The notes beneath the pieces are model-generated. The model saw nothing but the letters and a program-made list of their open reading frames with translations. It was not told the DNA's origin and ran no database searches. Source: Duganella sacchari (GTDB lineage Bacteria; Pseudomonadota; Gammaproteobacteria; Burkholderiales; Burkholderiaceae_D). From it: a stretch of DNA of 64,000 bases. Numbering within the stretch: the first letter of the stretch is position 1; every line of letters begins with the position of its first letter. This document shows positions 27,501 through 34,511 of this stretch, piece after piece. The stretch lies in NCBI RefSeq assembly GCF_900143065.1, contig NZ_FRCX01000017.1, forward strand, positions 31,908-95,907, in the 5' to 3' direction. A program made the translations under genes and the position numbers.

Positions 27501-27682
27501 TGGTTCCGGTGATGATCGGAACGGGCACCGGGTCCGAAGTCATGCAGCGTATCGCGGCGCCGATGGTGGGCGGCATGATCACCGCGCCCTTGCTGTCGAT
27601 GTTCGTGGTGCCGGCCGTCTATTTGCTGATCCGACGCAGGACTATTCGCGCTGCGGTCGCAGCGACGATAAGGAGCGATTAG
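24527..27682 (+). CDS. cusA: Cu(I)/Ag(I) RND pump CusA
   Basis: 1051-residue inner-membrane proton antiporter. The TM4 motif is GAMVDAAVVMIEN (about residues 399-411), which is the monovalent-cation class HME4 (CusA, SilA) and differs from the DFG...DGA motif of the divalent pumps elsewhere in the window. Met residues in the periplasmic cleft and along the channel serve metal passage in CusA; several Met are present in the expected regions. Coupled to cusB by a 4-nt overlap. Confidence 0.95.
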   Translation: MIAKLIRWSITNRFLVLLATVFIAAWGVWSLARTPLDAIPDLSDVQVIIRTTYPGQAPQIVENQVTYPLTTTMLSVPGAKTVRGYSFFGDSFVYILFEDGTDPYWARSRVLEYLNQVQSRLPAQAKTALGPDATGVGWIYEYALVDRSGKLDLSQLRAFQDWFLKFELKAVPNVSEVASVGGMVRQYQIVLDPDKLRAYSIPHGKVIEAVQRANQETGGSVMELGEAEYMVRASGYLQSLDDFRKIPLMTTEAGVSVRLGDVARVQLGPEMRRGIADLNGEGEVAGGVIVMRSGKNALETIEAVKTKLAKLKSSLPAGVEIVPVYDRSNLIKRAVDNLEHKLIEEFIVVAMVCAIFLFHIRSALVAIVSLPLGILIAYIVMSYQGVNANIMSLGGIAIAIGAMVDAAVVMIENAHKHIEAWNHAHPGQKLAGDAQWTVIGDAAAEVGPALFFSLLIIVLSFIPVFTLEAQEGRLFAPLAFTKTYAMAAAAGLAVTLIPVLMGYLIRGRIPDEQKNPLNRWLIALYRPLLEIVLRRPKATLVAAGTIALLTIWPMSRLGGEFMPPLDEGDLLYMPSALPGIGAGKVAQLLQQTDRLIKTVPEVQSVFGKAGRAESATDPAPLEMFETTIQFKPRDQWRPGMTTDKLVEELDRIVKVPGLSNIWVPPIRNRIDMLATGIKSPVGVKVAGASLQEIDRITGEIERVVKGVPGVSSALAERLNGGRYVDIHIDRDAAARYGLNIADVQSIVSSAIGGDNIGETVEGLQRFPINVRYPREVRDSVEKLRELPILTERGAQIRLGDVATIRINDGPPMLKSENARLSGWVYVDIRGRDLSSAVREMQQVVTREVKLPAGYSVSWSGQFEYLERATAKLKVVVPMTLLIIFVLLYLTFKRVDEAALIMATLPFALAGGIWLLWALGHNLSVASGVGFIALAGVSAEFGVIMLLYLKHAWEVRLTKGSPDEADLLDAIREGAVLRVRPKAMTVAVIIAGLVPVMIGTGTGSEVMQRIAAPMVGGMITAPLLSMFVVPAVYLLIRRRTIRAAVAATIRSD

Positions 27683-27684
27683 CC

Positions 27685-28056
27685 ATGAAGCGAATCGTCG
27701 CGTCGCGCACCGCAAGATACATCGTGTTTTGTCTGCAGTGCCTGTTCCTATTGGCCGGAGCGCCGTTGACCAGCGCCGCGCAGGGTGTGCCAGGCCAGTT
27801 GGAATTGAGGAGCATGCGTCCGGCAGGCGCGGTGTCGCGGAATATGCCGGGAATGGGTTGCCGGTCGTTCGCCTTCTGCTGCCTGGCGCCGCCGGTCCCG
27901 GTACGGGTATCCGGTAGTTCAGAGCGATTGGAGCCCGAGAAAGTCATAGCAGAGTATCTGCTTGATGCCGACAGAGATACCTTTGCCGTGGCGCGGCGAA
28001 TGGCGTCTTCGCCTACGGTGGCGCTGCGTGTGATGTATTGCTGTTGGCGAAACTAG
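27685..28056 (+). CDS. Hypothetical small secreted protein after cusA
   Basis: 123 residues, starting 2 nt after the cusA stop, so probably in the cus transcript. It has a signal peptide-like start (residues 10-32, with two Cys in the core), later GMGCRSFAFCCLAPP and a C-terminal YCCWRN, seven Cys in all. The Cys pattern and position suggest a periplasmic metal-associated protein. No family recognised, and codon use does not clearly prove it is coding. Confidence 0.4.
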   Translation: MKRIVASRTARYIVFCLQCLFLLAGAPLTSAAQGVPGQLELRSMRPAGAVSRNMPGMGCRSFAFCCLAPPVPVRVSGSSERLEPEKVIAEYLLDADRDTFAVARRMASSPTVALRVMYCCWRN

Positions 28057-28101
28057 ATAGCTATCGCACTGCACCGATCCAATTTGATATGAGGTGTCGC
28101 C

Positions 28102-28299
28102 ATGAACATGCTAAGACCAGCATTATCGATGCTCACTGTCGCGTTTGCGCTCTCCGCATGCGCGACCGATGTTTCACCTTCGAGCAATCCACGCCACTTG
28201 CGCCATCAGCAGTACAAGGGGGCGACGATGGCTCCCATTGCTACGCCACAGGTAGCGAAATCGGAGACGCCATGCCCATCCACGCAGGCGGAGAAATGA
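28102..28299 (+). CDS. Small lipoprotein
   Basis: 65 residues with a lipoprotein leader: lipobox LSAC at about residues 17-20, followed by ATDVSPSSN. The mature part of 46 residues is polar with one further Cys and two His. It lies between cusA and a second small lipoprotein in the copper block. No known family; a copper-buffering role is only suggested by location. Confidence 0.5.
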   Translation: MNMLRPALSMLTVAFALSACATDVSPSSNPRHLRHQQYKGATMAPIATPQVAKSETPCPSTQAEK

Positions 28300-28416
28300 A
28301 GATTGCCATTTGCCGGCGGCGCGGGCCGCCGACAGATGGCTATACGTAACACCACTTATTGCAGCCAGTGCCCAACAAAGGCCCTGAGCACTAACCAACC
28401 TAGATAGGAGTTCATC

Positions 28417-28635
28417 ATGAACAAGCTCTTCACCACATTGACCACGATTGGCGCCGCCATGATCCTGACAGCTTGCGCCAGTACGGCCGGACCAAAACGT
28501 CTTGTGCTGCCGCTCGATCACGGTCCGCGCGCGCAAACAACGCCATGGGAAAACAAGCAACGCATTCTGCGTGCCGAACAGGAAGCGAAAGCCAAGGAGA
28601 ATGCCGAGAAGTCGTCGCAAGACCCGAATAAATAA
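28417..28635 (+). CDS. Small lipoprotein, charged helical tail
   Basis: 72 residues. TAGGAG lies 8 nt before ATG 28417. Signal peptide with lipobox LTAC (about residues 17-20), then STAGPKRLVLPLDHGPR and a long charged helix (ENKQRILRAEQEAKAKENAEK). It looks like a short periplasmic or outer-membrane peptide with a coiled-coil-like tail. An intrinsic terminator follows 14 nt after the stop. No function known to me. Confidence 0.55.
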   Translation: MNKLFTTLTTIGAAMILTACASTAGPKRLVLPLDHGPRAQTTPWENKQRILRAEQEAKAKENAEKSSQDPNK

Positions 28636-28648
28636 TTGCAGCTGGATT

Positions 28649-28681
28649 TTCCCAAGGGGTTCCCCTCCCTTGGGAATTTTT
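28649..28681 (+). terminator. Intrinsic terminator inside the copper block
   Basis: Perfect 10-bp stem TTCCCAAGGG (28649-28658) with CCCTTGGGAA (28667-28676), then five T (28677-28681). It ends the cusCBA-lipoprotein transcript ahead of the porin gene. Confidence 0.9.
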
Positions 28682-28742
28682 GTGTGCAAAACGCGAACAC
28701 AGTCGCATGCAGATCCATCCCAACAAATCCTGGAGAACGGCT

Positions 28743-30035
28743 ATGAACAAAACGACAAAATTGACGTCCATTCCCTTGTTGATGATATTCATTGGCGCCG
28801 CGTCAGCGCAATCGCAAAGTACCGATTCGGTTAAACCTGAATCCGCCCCGGCGGCACCAGCATGGCCAGTATCAGGCATCTGGATGCCCCCCGATGCCAA
28901 AGACGCCGGCGTGCTTACGGGAGCAAGCTGGCTGTCGGGTGTGAAGGTGCGCGGCTGGATCGACGGGTATTACGTGAACAACCGCAACCGCCCTGACCGC
29001 GCCACAGTGGATGTGAATCAGGGCGCGTCGGCGGTGAAAGGAGCGAATGTAAGTATTGAAGGACGGACCTTCGACATTCAACGTAACCGTCCATCACTCT
29101 CGCTTGCGGAAATCGAGATTGAGAAGATTCCCGCCCTTGGCGGATTCGGCTTCAAGCTCGACCTGGCTGCTGGAGAGACTCAGAGCACGATCGCGAACAC
29201 GATACGTGGAGCGATTGGTCCAACTGCCTCGCAAAGCACTATCGTCGGCCCTGGGAAAAACATCCAGCACGCTTCCATCAGTTATCTGGCGCCGATCGGT
29301 AGCGGTTTGCGTATTGATGTCGGCAAGCTAGTGACGCATATCGGCGCTGAAACGATCGAGACGGCGAAGAACTGGAATTATTCTCATGCGTTTTTCTATA
29401 CCTACGCGATTCCGTTTCAGGACACCGGCATGCGTCTGAATTATGCGTGGAGCGACACGCTATATACGGAACTCTATGTGGTGCAAGGCTGGAACGTTAC
29501 GCGCGACAACAACTCGGGAAAAACCTGGGGCCCGAGCGTCGGTTGGATTCCGGCGCCCTGGTTGTCCATCGTTGCCAACTATTTGGAGGGACCGGAGCAG
29601 AACGACAACACCGCCAACCGAAGGAAGTTGTTCGACACACAGCTGACCGTCGGTCCATTCTTTGACCGGCTCACCTTCATGCTGAACTATGACCAGGCGA
29701 AGGAGGCACGTGTTCCGCCGGCCAACAGCAGCGATGCGCGCTGGTCCGGAACGACGCTATATGCCAAGTACAAGATCAACGACACCTTCGAACCGACCGT
29801 ACGGATCGAAGACTATCGAGACCCCGATGGCTTCACAACGGGGCTCGCTCAGACCATACGGGGATACACACTCACATGGAATACCAAGGTGGCGGTCGCG
29901 CCAACGACATTGATCATGCTGAGGCCCGAAGTGCGTTACGACCGTTCAAATGCAGATTTCTTCACCAATGGGAATCGGTTTCGCAGCGGACGATCACAAC
30001 TTACGTACGGTATAGGAGCCACGTTGATTTTTTGA
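28743..30035 (+). CDS. Outer membrane beta-barrel porin (OmpL-like)
   Basis: 430 residues from ATG 28743. The signal peptide ends at ASAQS, a Pro-rich linker follows, then a barrel rich in alternating aromatic strands (VRGWIDGYYVNNRNRPD, FFYTYAIPFQDTGMRLNYAW) and a C-terminus ending YGIGATLIF with the final Phe required for barrel insertion. It matches the putative beta-barrel porin-2 type. It stands alone between the terminator and the cusF-like gene. A link to copper homeostasis is suggested only by position; passive uptake of other solutes is equally possible. Confidence 0.72.
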   Translation: MNKTTKLTSIPLLMIFIGAASAQSQSTDSVKPESAPAAPAWPVSGIWMPPDAKDAGVLTGASWLSGVKVRGWIDGYYVNNRNRPDRATVDVNQGASAVKGANVSIEGRTFDIQRNRPSLSLAEIEIEKIPALGGFGFKLDLAAGETQSTIANTIRGAIGPTASQSTIVGPGKNIQHASISYLAPIGSGLRIDVGKLVTHIGAETIETAKNWNYSHAFFYTYAIPFQDTGMRLNYAWSDTLYTELYVVQGWNVTRDNNSGKTWGPSVGWIPAPWLSIVANYLEGPEQNDNTANRRKLFDTQLTVGPFFDRLTFMLNYDQAKEARVPPANSSDARWSGTTLYAKYKINDTFEPTVRIEDYRDPDGFTTGLAQTIRGYTLTWNTKVAVAPTTLIMLRPEVRYDRSNADFFTNGNRFRSGRSQLTYGIGATLIF

Positions 30036-30104
30036 TCGAATGTGCACAACTGATTCCCACTCTCTCAACGGAATTCAATTTTTTCACCACTGAAAGGAAG
30101 TGCT

Positions 30105-30566
30105 ATGAATCGCACCGCAACGTTTTCCCTGATCTTGGCGTTGGCCACATCCGGCTTCGCTAATGCACAGCAGCCCGGCAATATGAAGGGCGCGGAGAAG
30201 GACATGGGCATGCAGAAATGTATGGATATGAAGGGCATGAAAGACAGCGACATGAAGGGAATGAACATGAAGGATATGGACATGCAGAAATGTAAAGCAA
30301 TGATGGATGATAAAGGCGGCATGCGGTACGACAAGGATGCCAAGGCAGCGACCTACGAAGCCGAGGCCGTCGTGAGAGCGGTCGATCCATCCAATGGGCG
30401 AGTTATGCTCGCCCACGAAGCCGTCAAGACGTTGAATTGGCCCGCCATGACGATGAAGTTCGGCGTCAAAAACAAGTCGTTGTACGACCAGCTTGCGGTT
30501 GGCAAAAAGGTGCATGTTGAGTTCATGAAGGACGGTCAGAACTACGTCGTCACTGCAGTGAAGTAA
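30105..30566 (+). CDS. cusF: CusF-like periplasmic Cu/Ag chaperone with Met-rich extension
   Basis: 153 residues. The signal peptide ends at ANAQQ. Residues about 26-70 form a Met/Lys/Asp-rich extension with repeats of the kind MKGM, MKDMDMQKC; the unit DMQKC occurs once and MGMQKC once. The C-terminal half is a CusF domain with its ligand set intact: H-x7-W-x2-M-x-M (HEAVKTLNWPAMTM). CusF binds Cu(I)/Ag(I) through His, two Met and a cation-pi Trp and delivers it to CusB. GAAAGGAAG precedes the ATG. The extension may add low-affinity copper sites. Confidence 0.88.
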   Translation: MNRTATFSLILALATSGFANAQQPGNMKGAEKDMGMQKCMDMKGMKDSDMKGMNMKDMDMQKCKAMMDDKGGMRYDKDAKAATYEAEAVVRAVDPSNGRVMLAHEAVKTLNWPAMTMKFGVKNKSLYDQLAVGKKVHVEFMKDGQNYVVTAVK

Positions 30567-30621
30567 GTGATAGCAGCGGCGAGCGCGGAATTCACCTTTT
30601 GCGACAACGGGCGAGGCATGT

Positions 30622-30810
30622 ATGAATATGGGCGGACGTTGGATCCCCATCGAGGTCGCCAATCACCTCGTACTGCTCTGGGCGATTGAGGTAATACTGG
30701 TCGTTGTCCTGCTTCTCTGGCTGCGACGTCAGAAGCGCTCGCCGCGCTCGAACCAAGACAAGAATACCGCTGGGATGTCCCGCAAGAAGATTAAGGCGCG
30801 ACGAAAGTAA
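30622..30810 (+). CDS. Small single-span membrane protein with basic tail
   Basis: 62 residues: a membrane segment at about residues 16-34 (LLWAIEVILVVVLLLWL) followed by a strongly basic tail ending KIKARRK. It follows the cusF-like gene by 55 nt, with GGCGAGG upstream. A protein of similar architecture (not clearly homologous) lies after the last czcA at 54779-54991. Such small proteins could modify an efflux complex, but no family is recognised. Confidence 0.5.
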   Translation: MNMGGRWIPIEVANHLVLLWAIEVILVVVLLLWLRRQKRSPRSNQDKNTAGMSRKKIKARRK

Positions 30811-30963
30811 GGAGGCGCAGGATGGGTGTATCACGCGCAAAAGTACCGTCCATCCAGGACGGCGGTCGCGGAGATGCTGCGTCCTAGGCTATACTTTTGT
30901 TCTTAGATAATGTGGTCTATTAATTAATCATTTCGCGTCCAGTGCATATTTTCACTGGCGTTG

Positions 30964-31857
30964 ATGCAATTTCGGGAGAACAATTTGGCCAATGCTTGCG
31001 GCGGTGCTCTGGATATCGGCTTCGCCTCGCTCAGTTATATTCAAGTCGGTATTTTGGGTGTCATTCAGGGAATCACGGAATTGTTACCCATTTCCTCAAC
31101 CGCGCACATGCGCATAGTGCCGGCGCTACTCGGCTGGCGTGATCCGGGTTCCGCGTTTTCTGCCGCGATGCAATTGGCCGCATTGGCCGCCGTTGTGAGT
31201 TACTTTTGGCGCGATGTTGCGGCTGTGAGCACCGGCAGCGCCTCTGCTATTCGCCGCCGGGACTTCAACAGCCCATGGTTTCGCCTTGCTGTAGCGATCT
31301 GCCTGGCGACAATCCCGATCGGGCTGGCGGGGTTGGCACTGTCTTCCGTGTTGAATTCATGCGAGTCGCCTTTGCGAAGTTTAATGGTCATTGGTGTCTC
31401 GTCGGTGGCGATGGCAGTCTTGCTCGCCATTGCAGAAGTTGTCTGCCGCCATCGGCGCAATTTTGACCAGCTGCGCTTACGTGATGCGCTTATTGTCGGT
31501 GTTGCCCAGATTGGTGCGCTGATTCCCGGCATCTCGCGCTCGGGATCGACCCTAACCGCAGCGCTGTTTCTCAACTTCCGGCGTGAAGAGGCGGCCCGCC
31601 TGTCGTTTCTTCTTGGACTGCCCGCGATCGCATTGGCTGGGCTGAAGGAACTGTGGGTACTCTACCACGCCCACATTCCTGTGGAAGCGTGGGCCTTGCT
31701 CGGGTTCGGCCTGCTCGTGGCGAGTATCTCGGCATTCGTTGCGATCTGGGGTCTTATGCGATTCCTGGAACGATTTTCCGCTTGGCCGTTTGTCATTTAT
31801 CGGGCAGCACTGGGAATTTTTCTGATCGTATCCGTTCAGGCGGGTGTTTTACGATGA
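30964..31857 (+). CDS. pbrB: Undecaprenyl-diphosphatase (UppP/BacA), PbrB-like
   Basis: 297 residues, polytopic. The active-site motifs of UppP are present: GITELLPISSTAH (about residues 37-49) and PGISRSGSTLTAA (about 189-201). Housekeeping UppP recycles the C55 lipid carrier. In lead resistance operons of Cupriavidus the homologue PbrB makes periplasmic phosphate that traps Pb2+ exported by PbrA. Its place beside pbrT, pbrR and pbrA supports that second role. The start is uncertain: ATG 30964, or TTG 30985, which has GGGAGA upstream. Confidence 0.8.
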   Translation: MQFRENNLANACGGALDIGFASLSYIQVGILGVIQGITELLPISSTAHMRIVPALLGWRDPGSAFSAAMQLAALAAVVSYFWRDVAAVSTGSASAIRRRDFNSPWFRLAVAICLATIPIGLAGLALSSVLNSCESPLRSLMVIGVSSVAMAVLLAIAEVVCRHRRNFDQLRLRDALIVGVAQIGALIPGISRSGSTLTAALFLNFRREEAARLSFLLGLPAIALAGLKELWVLYHAHIPVEAWALLGFGLLVASISAFVAIWGLMRFLERFSAWPFVIYRAALGIFLIVSVQAGVLR

Positions 31858-31944
31858 AGGGGACGCCGCCGTACTAGCGTTCAGGATCGATTCTTTGGCC
31901 ATTGCATTCCAGATGCAGCGGCGAATTGGTAGGACAGAATTTAC

Positions 31945-31975
31945 TTGACCTTCTAGTGGCTAGAAGGTGTTAAAT
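31945..31975 (+). promoter_or_regulatory. MerR-type promoter of pbrT
   Basis: -35 TTGACC (31945-31950) and -10 TTAAAT (31970-31975), spacer 19 bp, containing a perfect dyad ACCTTCTAG-TGG-CTAGAAGGT (31948-31968). This is the operator layout of MerR-family regulators. The PbrR encoded at 33997-34410 is the obvious candidate. Confidence 0.8.
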
Positions 31976-32049
31976 GCGTAATGAGAATTATTTGCGGTGC
32001 TGCCTGATACTTAAGGTTCGCTTCCTCTTTGCCATTTAACAAGGGTTTT

Positions 32050-33972
32050 ATGTCCATTTTCCGTTATTTCATTGTGTTGAGCTTCCTCATCCTTTTTTCG
32101 CCTATGGCCGCGCATGCCGAGGGTGCAGAGGCGGAAAACAAGGCAAAGCAGATCTGGCAACTCCTCGACTACTTGGCCGTGGATTATGGTAAAGCGGTGC
32201 AAGATGGCAGCGTCAGGAGCGCCAGCGAATACGCTGAAATGCAGGAGTTCGCCAGGGCTGCGCAAGTGCAGTTAAAAGAGCTGCCATCGAACGCATCAAC
32301 GCCGATGCTCATGAAGCAGGCCGATGATCTTCGCGTAACAATCGATCAAAAGGCCGCTGCTGCAGCTGTCGCAGTTCGCGCCCGCGCCTTGGCTTCCGGG
32401 CTGGTGGCAGCATATCCTGTGCCGATGGCACCGAAACGCGTCCCTGATATCAAGCGCGGCGAAACGCTATTCTTGGCGCAATGCGCTGCATGCCATGGTA
32501 CCACCGGACACTCCGATGGCCCGTTGGCAGCAAAGCTCAATCCGCCGCCAATCGTCCTGGCCGACCATGGCCGCGCGCGCGAACGCAGCGTTTTCGCCCT
32601 TCAGCAGATCATTTCGCATGGCGTGGACGGAACAGCGATGCCGAGCTTTGCGCAGTTGAGCGAGGAGGACCGATGGGCGATCGCCTATTTCGCGTCGTCC
32701 CTGTCGTACACCGACAAGGAACGCCAGGCCGGCGCCAGCCTGTGGTCTTCGTCGCCGGAATTGCGGGCGAGTGTGCCAAGCCTGGCCAAGCTCAGCGAGC
32801 TGACTGAAACCCAGCTTGCCGCTGAAGTCGGGGAACCGAATGCGGTCGCCTTACTGGCGTACTTGCGCAGCGCGCCAGCTAAGGCCGCCGGATTGTCGAC
32901 GGATACGCTGCCATTAGCCAAGGAAAAACTGAAAGAGAGTCTGGCCGCTTTGACTCGCGGCGAAGCGGCGACGGCATCGCGGCTAGCATTGTCGGCTTAT
33001 CTCGATGGCTTTGAGCCAGTGGAGCCGGCGCTGGCGGCCAAGAATAAGACGCTCTTCGAAGAGACCGAGATTACGATGGGTAGTTTCCGCAATGCAGTTG
33101 TGGTCGGCGACATTCCAAAGGCAAAAAAAATCGAAGCGCGATTGCAAAATTTGTTGACCGACGCACAGGCGGCGCTCGCCGGCGCCAACGATCCGCTCTC
33201 GGCTTTCATGGGGGCGCTCACAATCTTGTTGCGGGAAGGACTAGAAGCGCTGCTTGTCGTCGTTGCAATGATCGCCTTCCTTAAGAAAGCCGACCGTCGC
33301 GATGTACTTCCCTACGTGCATGCGGGATGGATCACTGCGTTAGTCGCCGGTGGCGCCACTTGGGGAGTAGCTACCTATCTTGTTGATTTATCGGGTGCCA
33401 GTCGCGAAATGACCGAAGGATTTTCAGCCATATTTGCAGCCGTTGTGCTGCTAAGCGTGGGTATCTGGATGCACCAGAAGAGCATGGCTGGCCGTTGGCA
33501 GGCGTATGTGCGCGACAAACTATCGTCGGCGCTTAACAAGAGCTCAGCGCTCATGCTGTTTACCCTGGCTTTCGTCACGGTGTATCGCGAAGTGTTTGAA
33601 ACGGTGCTGTTTTACGCGGCGCTGTGGACCGAGGGGAATGGCACCTATATGCTTGCAGGGTTGGGTTCAGGCATCGCAATTCTGGCTGTAGTGGCCATCG
33701 TGCTGCTGCGCTCGTCGGCTCGCTTGCCGATCAGCCAATTCTTTGCCTTCAGCTCGGCGCTGGTGGCCATCCTTGCCACCGTCTTGATGGGTAAAGGCGT
33801 CGCCGCTCTGCAAAAAGTGGGCGTATTCGCCAGCACTCCGATTGGTATTCCACGCATTGACCTGCTGGGACTCTATCCGTCGGTTCAAACCTTGCTGGCG
33901 CAATTGCTAATCGTGGCAGTCATTGTGGCGAGCGTTGCGTATAACGTTCGGTCGCAGAAACGCACGGCGTAG
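32050..33972 (+). CDS. pbrT: PbrT: FTR1-family permease with cytochrome c domain
   Basis: 640 residues from ATG 32050: signal peptide ending AAHAEG, helical periplasmic part, a c-type haem site CAACH at about residues 145-149, then a membrane domain of the FTR1/EfeU iron permease family with the two signature motifs REGLEAL (about 396) and REVFETV (about 514). Fused cytochrome-FTR1 proteins are typical of PbrT, which mediates Pb2+ uptake in Cupriavidus; uptake alone is harmful, so it works with PbrA export. Its promoter has its own MerR-type operator. Confidence 0.88.
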   Translation: MSIFRYFIVLSFLILFSPMAAHAEGAEAENKAKQIWQLLDYLAVDYGKAVQDGSVRSASEYAEMQEFARAAQVQLKELPSNASTPMLMKQADDLRVTIDQKAAAAAVAVRARALASGLVAAYPVPMAPKRVPDIKRGETLFLAQCAACHGTTGHSDGPLAAKLNPPPIVLADHGRARERSVFALQQIISHGVDGTAMPSFAQLSEEDRWAIAYFASSLSYTDKERQAGASLWSSSPELRASVPSLAKLSELTETQLAAEVGEPNAVALLAYLRSAPAKAAGLSTDTLPLAKEKLKESLAALTRGEAATASRLALSAYLDGFEPVEPALAAKNKTLFEETEITMGSFRNAVVVGDIPKAKKIEARLQNLLTDAQAALAGANDPLSAFMGALTILLREGLEALLVVVAMIAFLKKADRRDVLPYVHAGWITALVAGGATWGVATYLVDLSGASREMTEGFSAIFAAVVLLSVGIWMHQKSMAGRWQAYVRDKLSSALNKSSALMLFTLAFVTVYREVFETVLFYAALWTEGNGTYMLAGLGSGIAILAVVAIVLLRSSARLPISQFFAFSSALVAILATVLMGKGVAALQKVGVFASTPIGIPRIDLLGLYPSVQTLLAQLLIVAVIVASVAYNVRSQKRTA

Positions 33973-33996
33973 TTGCGCGCCGGTACGCCAGGTCCG

Positions 33997-34410
33997 TTAC
34001 TCGGACTTGTCGAGCTCCAGGAGGATGCCACACTGGCGGGCCGGACGCGCGTCTCCGCATTGTGCTCGTAGCTGTTCGAGCTGCGATTGCAAACTTTTCA
34101 GTTCCCGGATGCGGGTCGCGACCTGACCGATATGCCTGTCGAGCAGCATATTGACCTCATCGCAATTGGCCTCAGGTGCATCGCGCAATGACAGCAATAT
34201 CCGGATCTCATCCAGCGCGATGTCCAGAGAGCGGCAATGGCGGATGAATTGCAGGCGCTTGATGTGCTCGTCGCCATACAGTCGATAATTTCCCGCAGAG
34301 CGAGCGGGCTGCGGCAGTAAGCCCTCCTGCTCGTAGTAGCGTATTGTCTCTGCCGATGCGCCGGTCGCGGTGGCGAGCTGGCTGATTTTAAGACTTGCGG
34401 GGTGGGACAT
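33997..34410 (-). CDS. pbrR: PbrR: MerR-family Pb/Cd sensor
   Basis: 137 residues from ATG 34410; a GTG at 34419 is a less likely start. N-terminal MerR helix-turn-helix (ISQLATATGASAETIRYYEQEGLL, residues 9-32), then the dimerisation helix and a metal loop. Cys83, Cys118 and Cys127 have the 35- and 9-residue spacing of the three thiolates of the lead sensor PbrR691 as I recall it. The gene is read away from pbrA and towards pbrT; the promoter with its MerR operator lies between pbrR and pbrA. It should act on that site and on the pbrT site. Confidence 0.88.
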   Translation of the reverse strand: MSHPASLKISQLATATGASAETIRYYEQEGLLPQPARSAGNYRLYGDEHIKRLQFIRHCRSLDIALDEIRILLSLRDAPEANCDEVNMLLDRHIGQVATRIRELKSLQSQLEQLRAQCGDARPARQCGILLELDKSE

Positions 34411-34446
34411 CGGATTCACCTTGATTGAACTGGATGCTGAGTTTGC

Positions 34447-34477
34447 TTGACCTTATAGTTACTATAGGGTTTCTAAT
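34447..34477 (+). promoter_or_regulatory. MerR-type promoter of pbrA
   Basis: -35 TTGACC (34447-34452), -10 TCTAAT (34472-34477), spacer 19 bp, with the near-perfect dyad CCTTATAGT/ACTATAGGG. It matches the PbrR/CadR class of operators. It overlaps the first codons of the longer open frame of pbrA, which argues that translation starts downstream. Confidence 0.85.
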
Positions 34478-34511
34478 CTCAGTATATCGCCAATTGAATT
34501 GGCTGACACGA

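Noticed and set aside
30181..30300. Repeats in the CusF-like gene (GACATGAAGGG-type units) as a CRISPR or tandem repeat locus
   Set aside because: They are coding repeats for the Met/Lys/Asp-rich arm, in frame with signal peptide and CusF domain.
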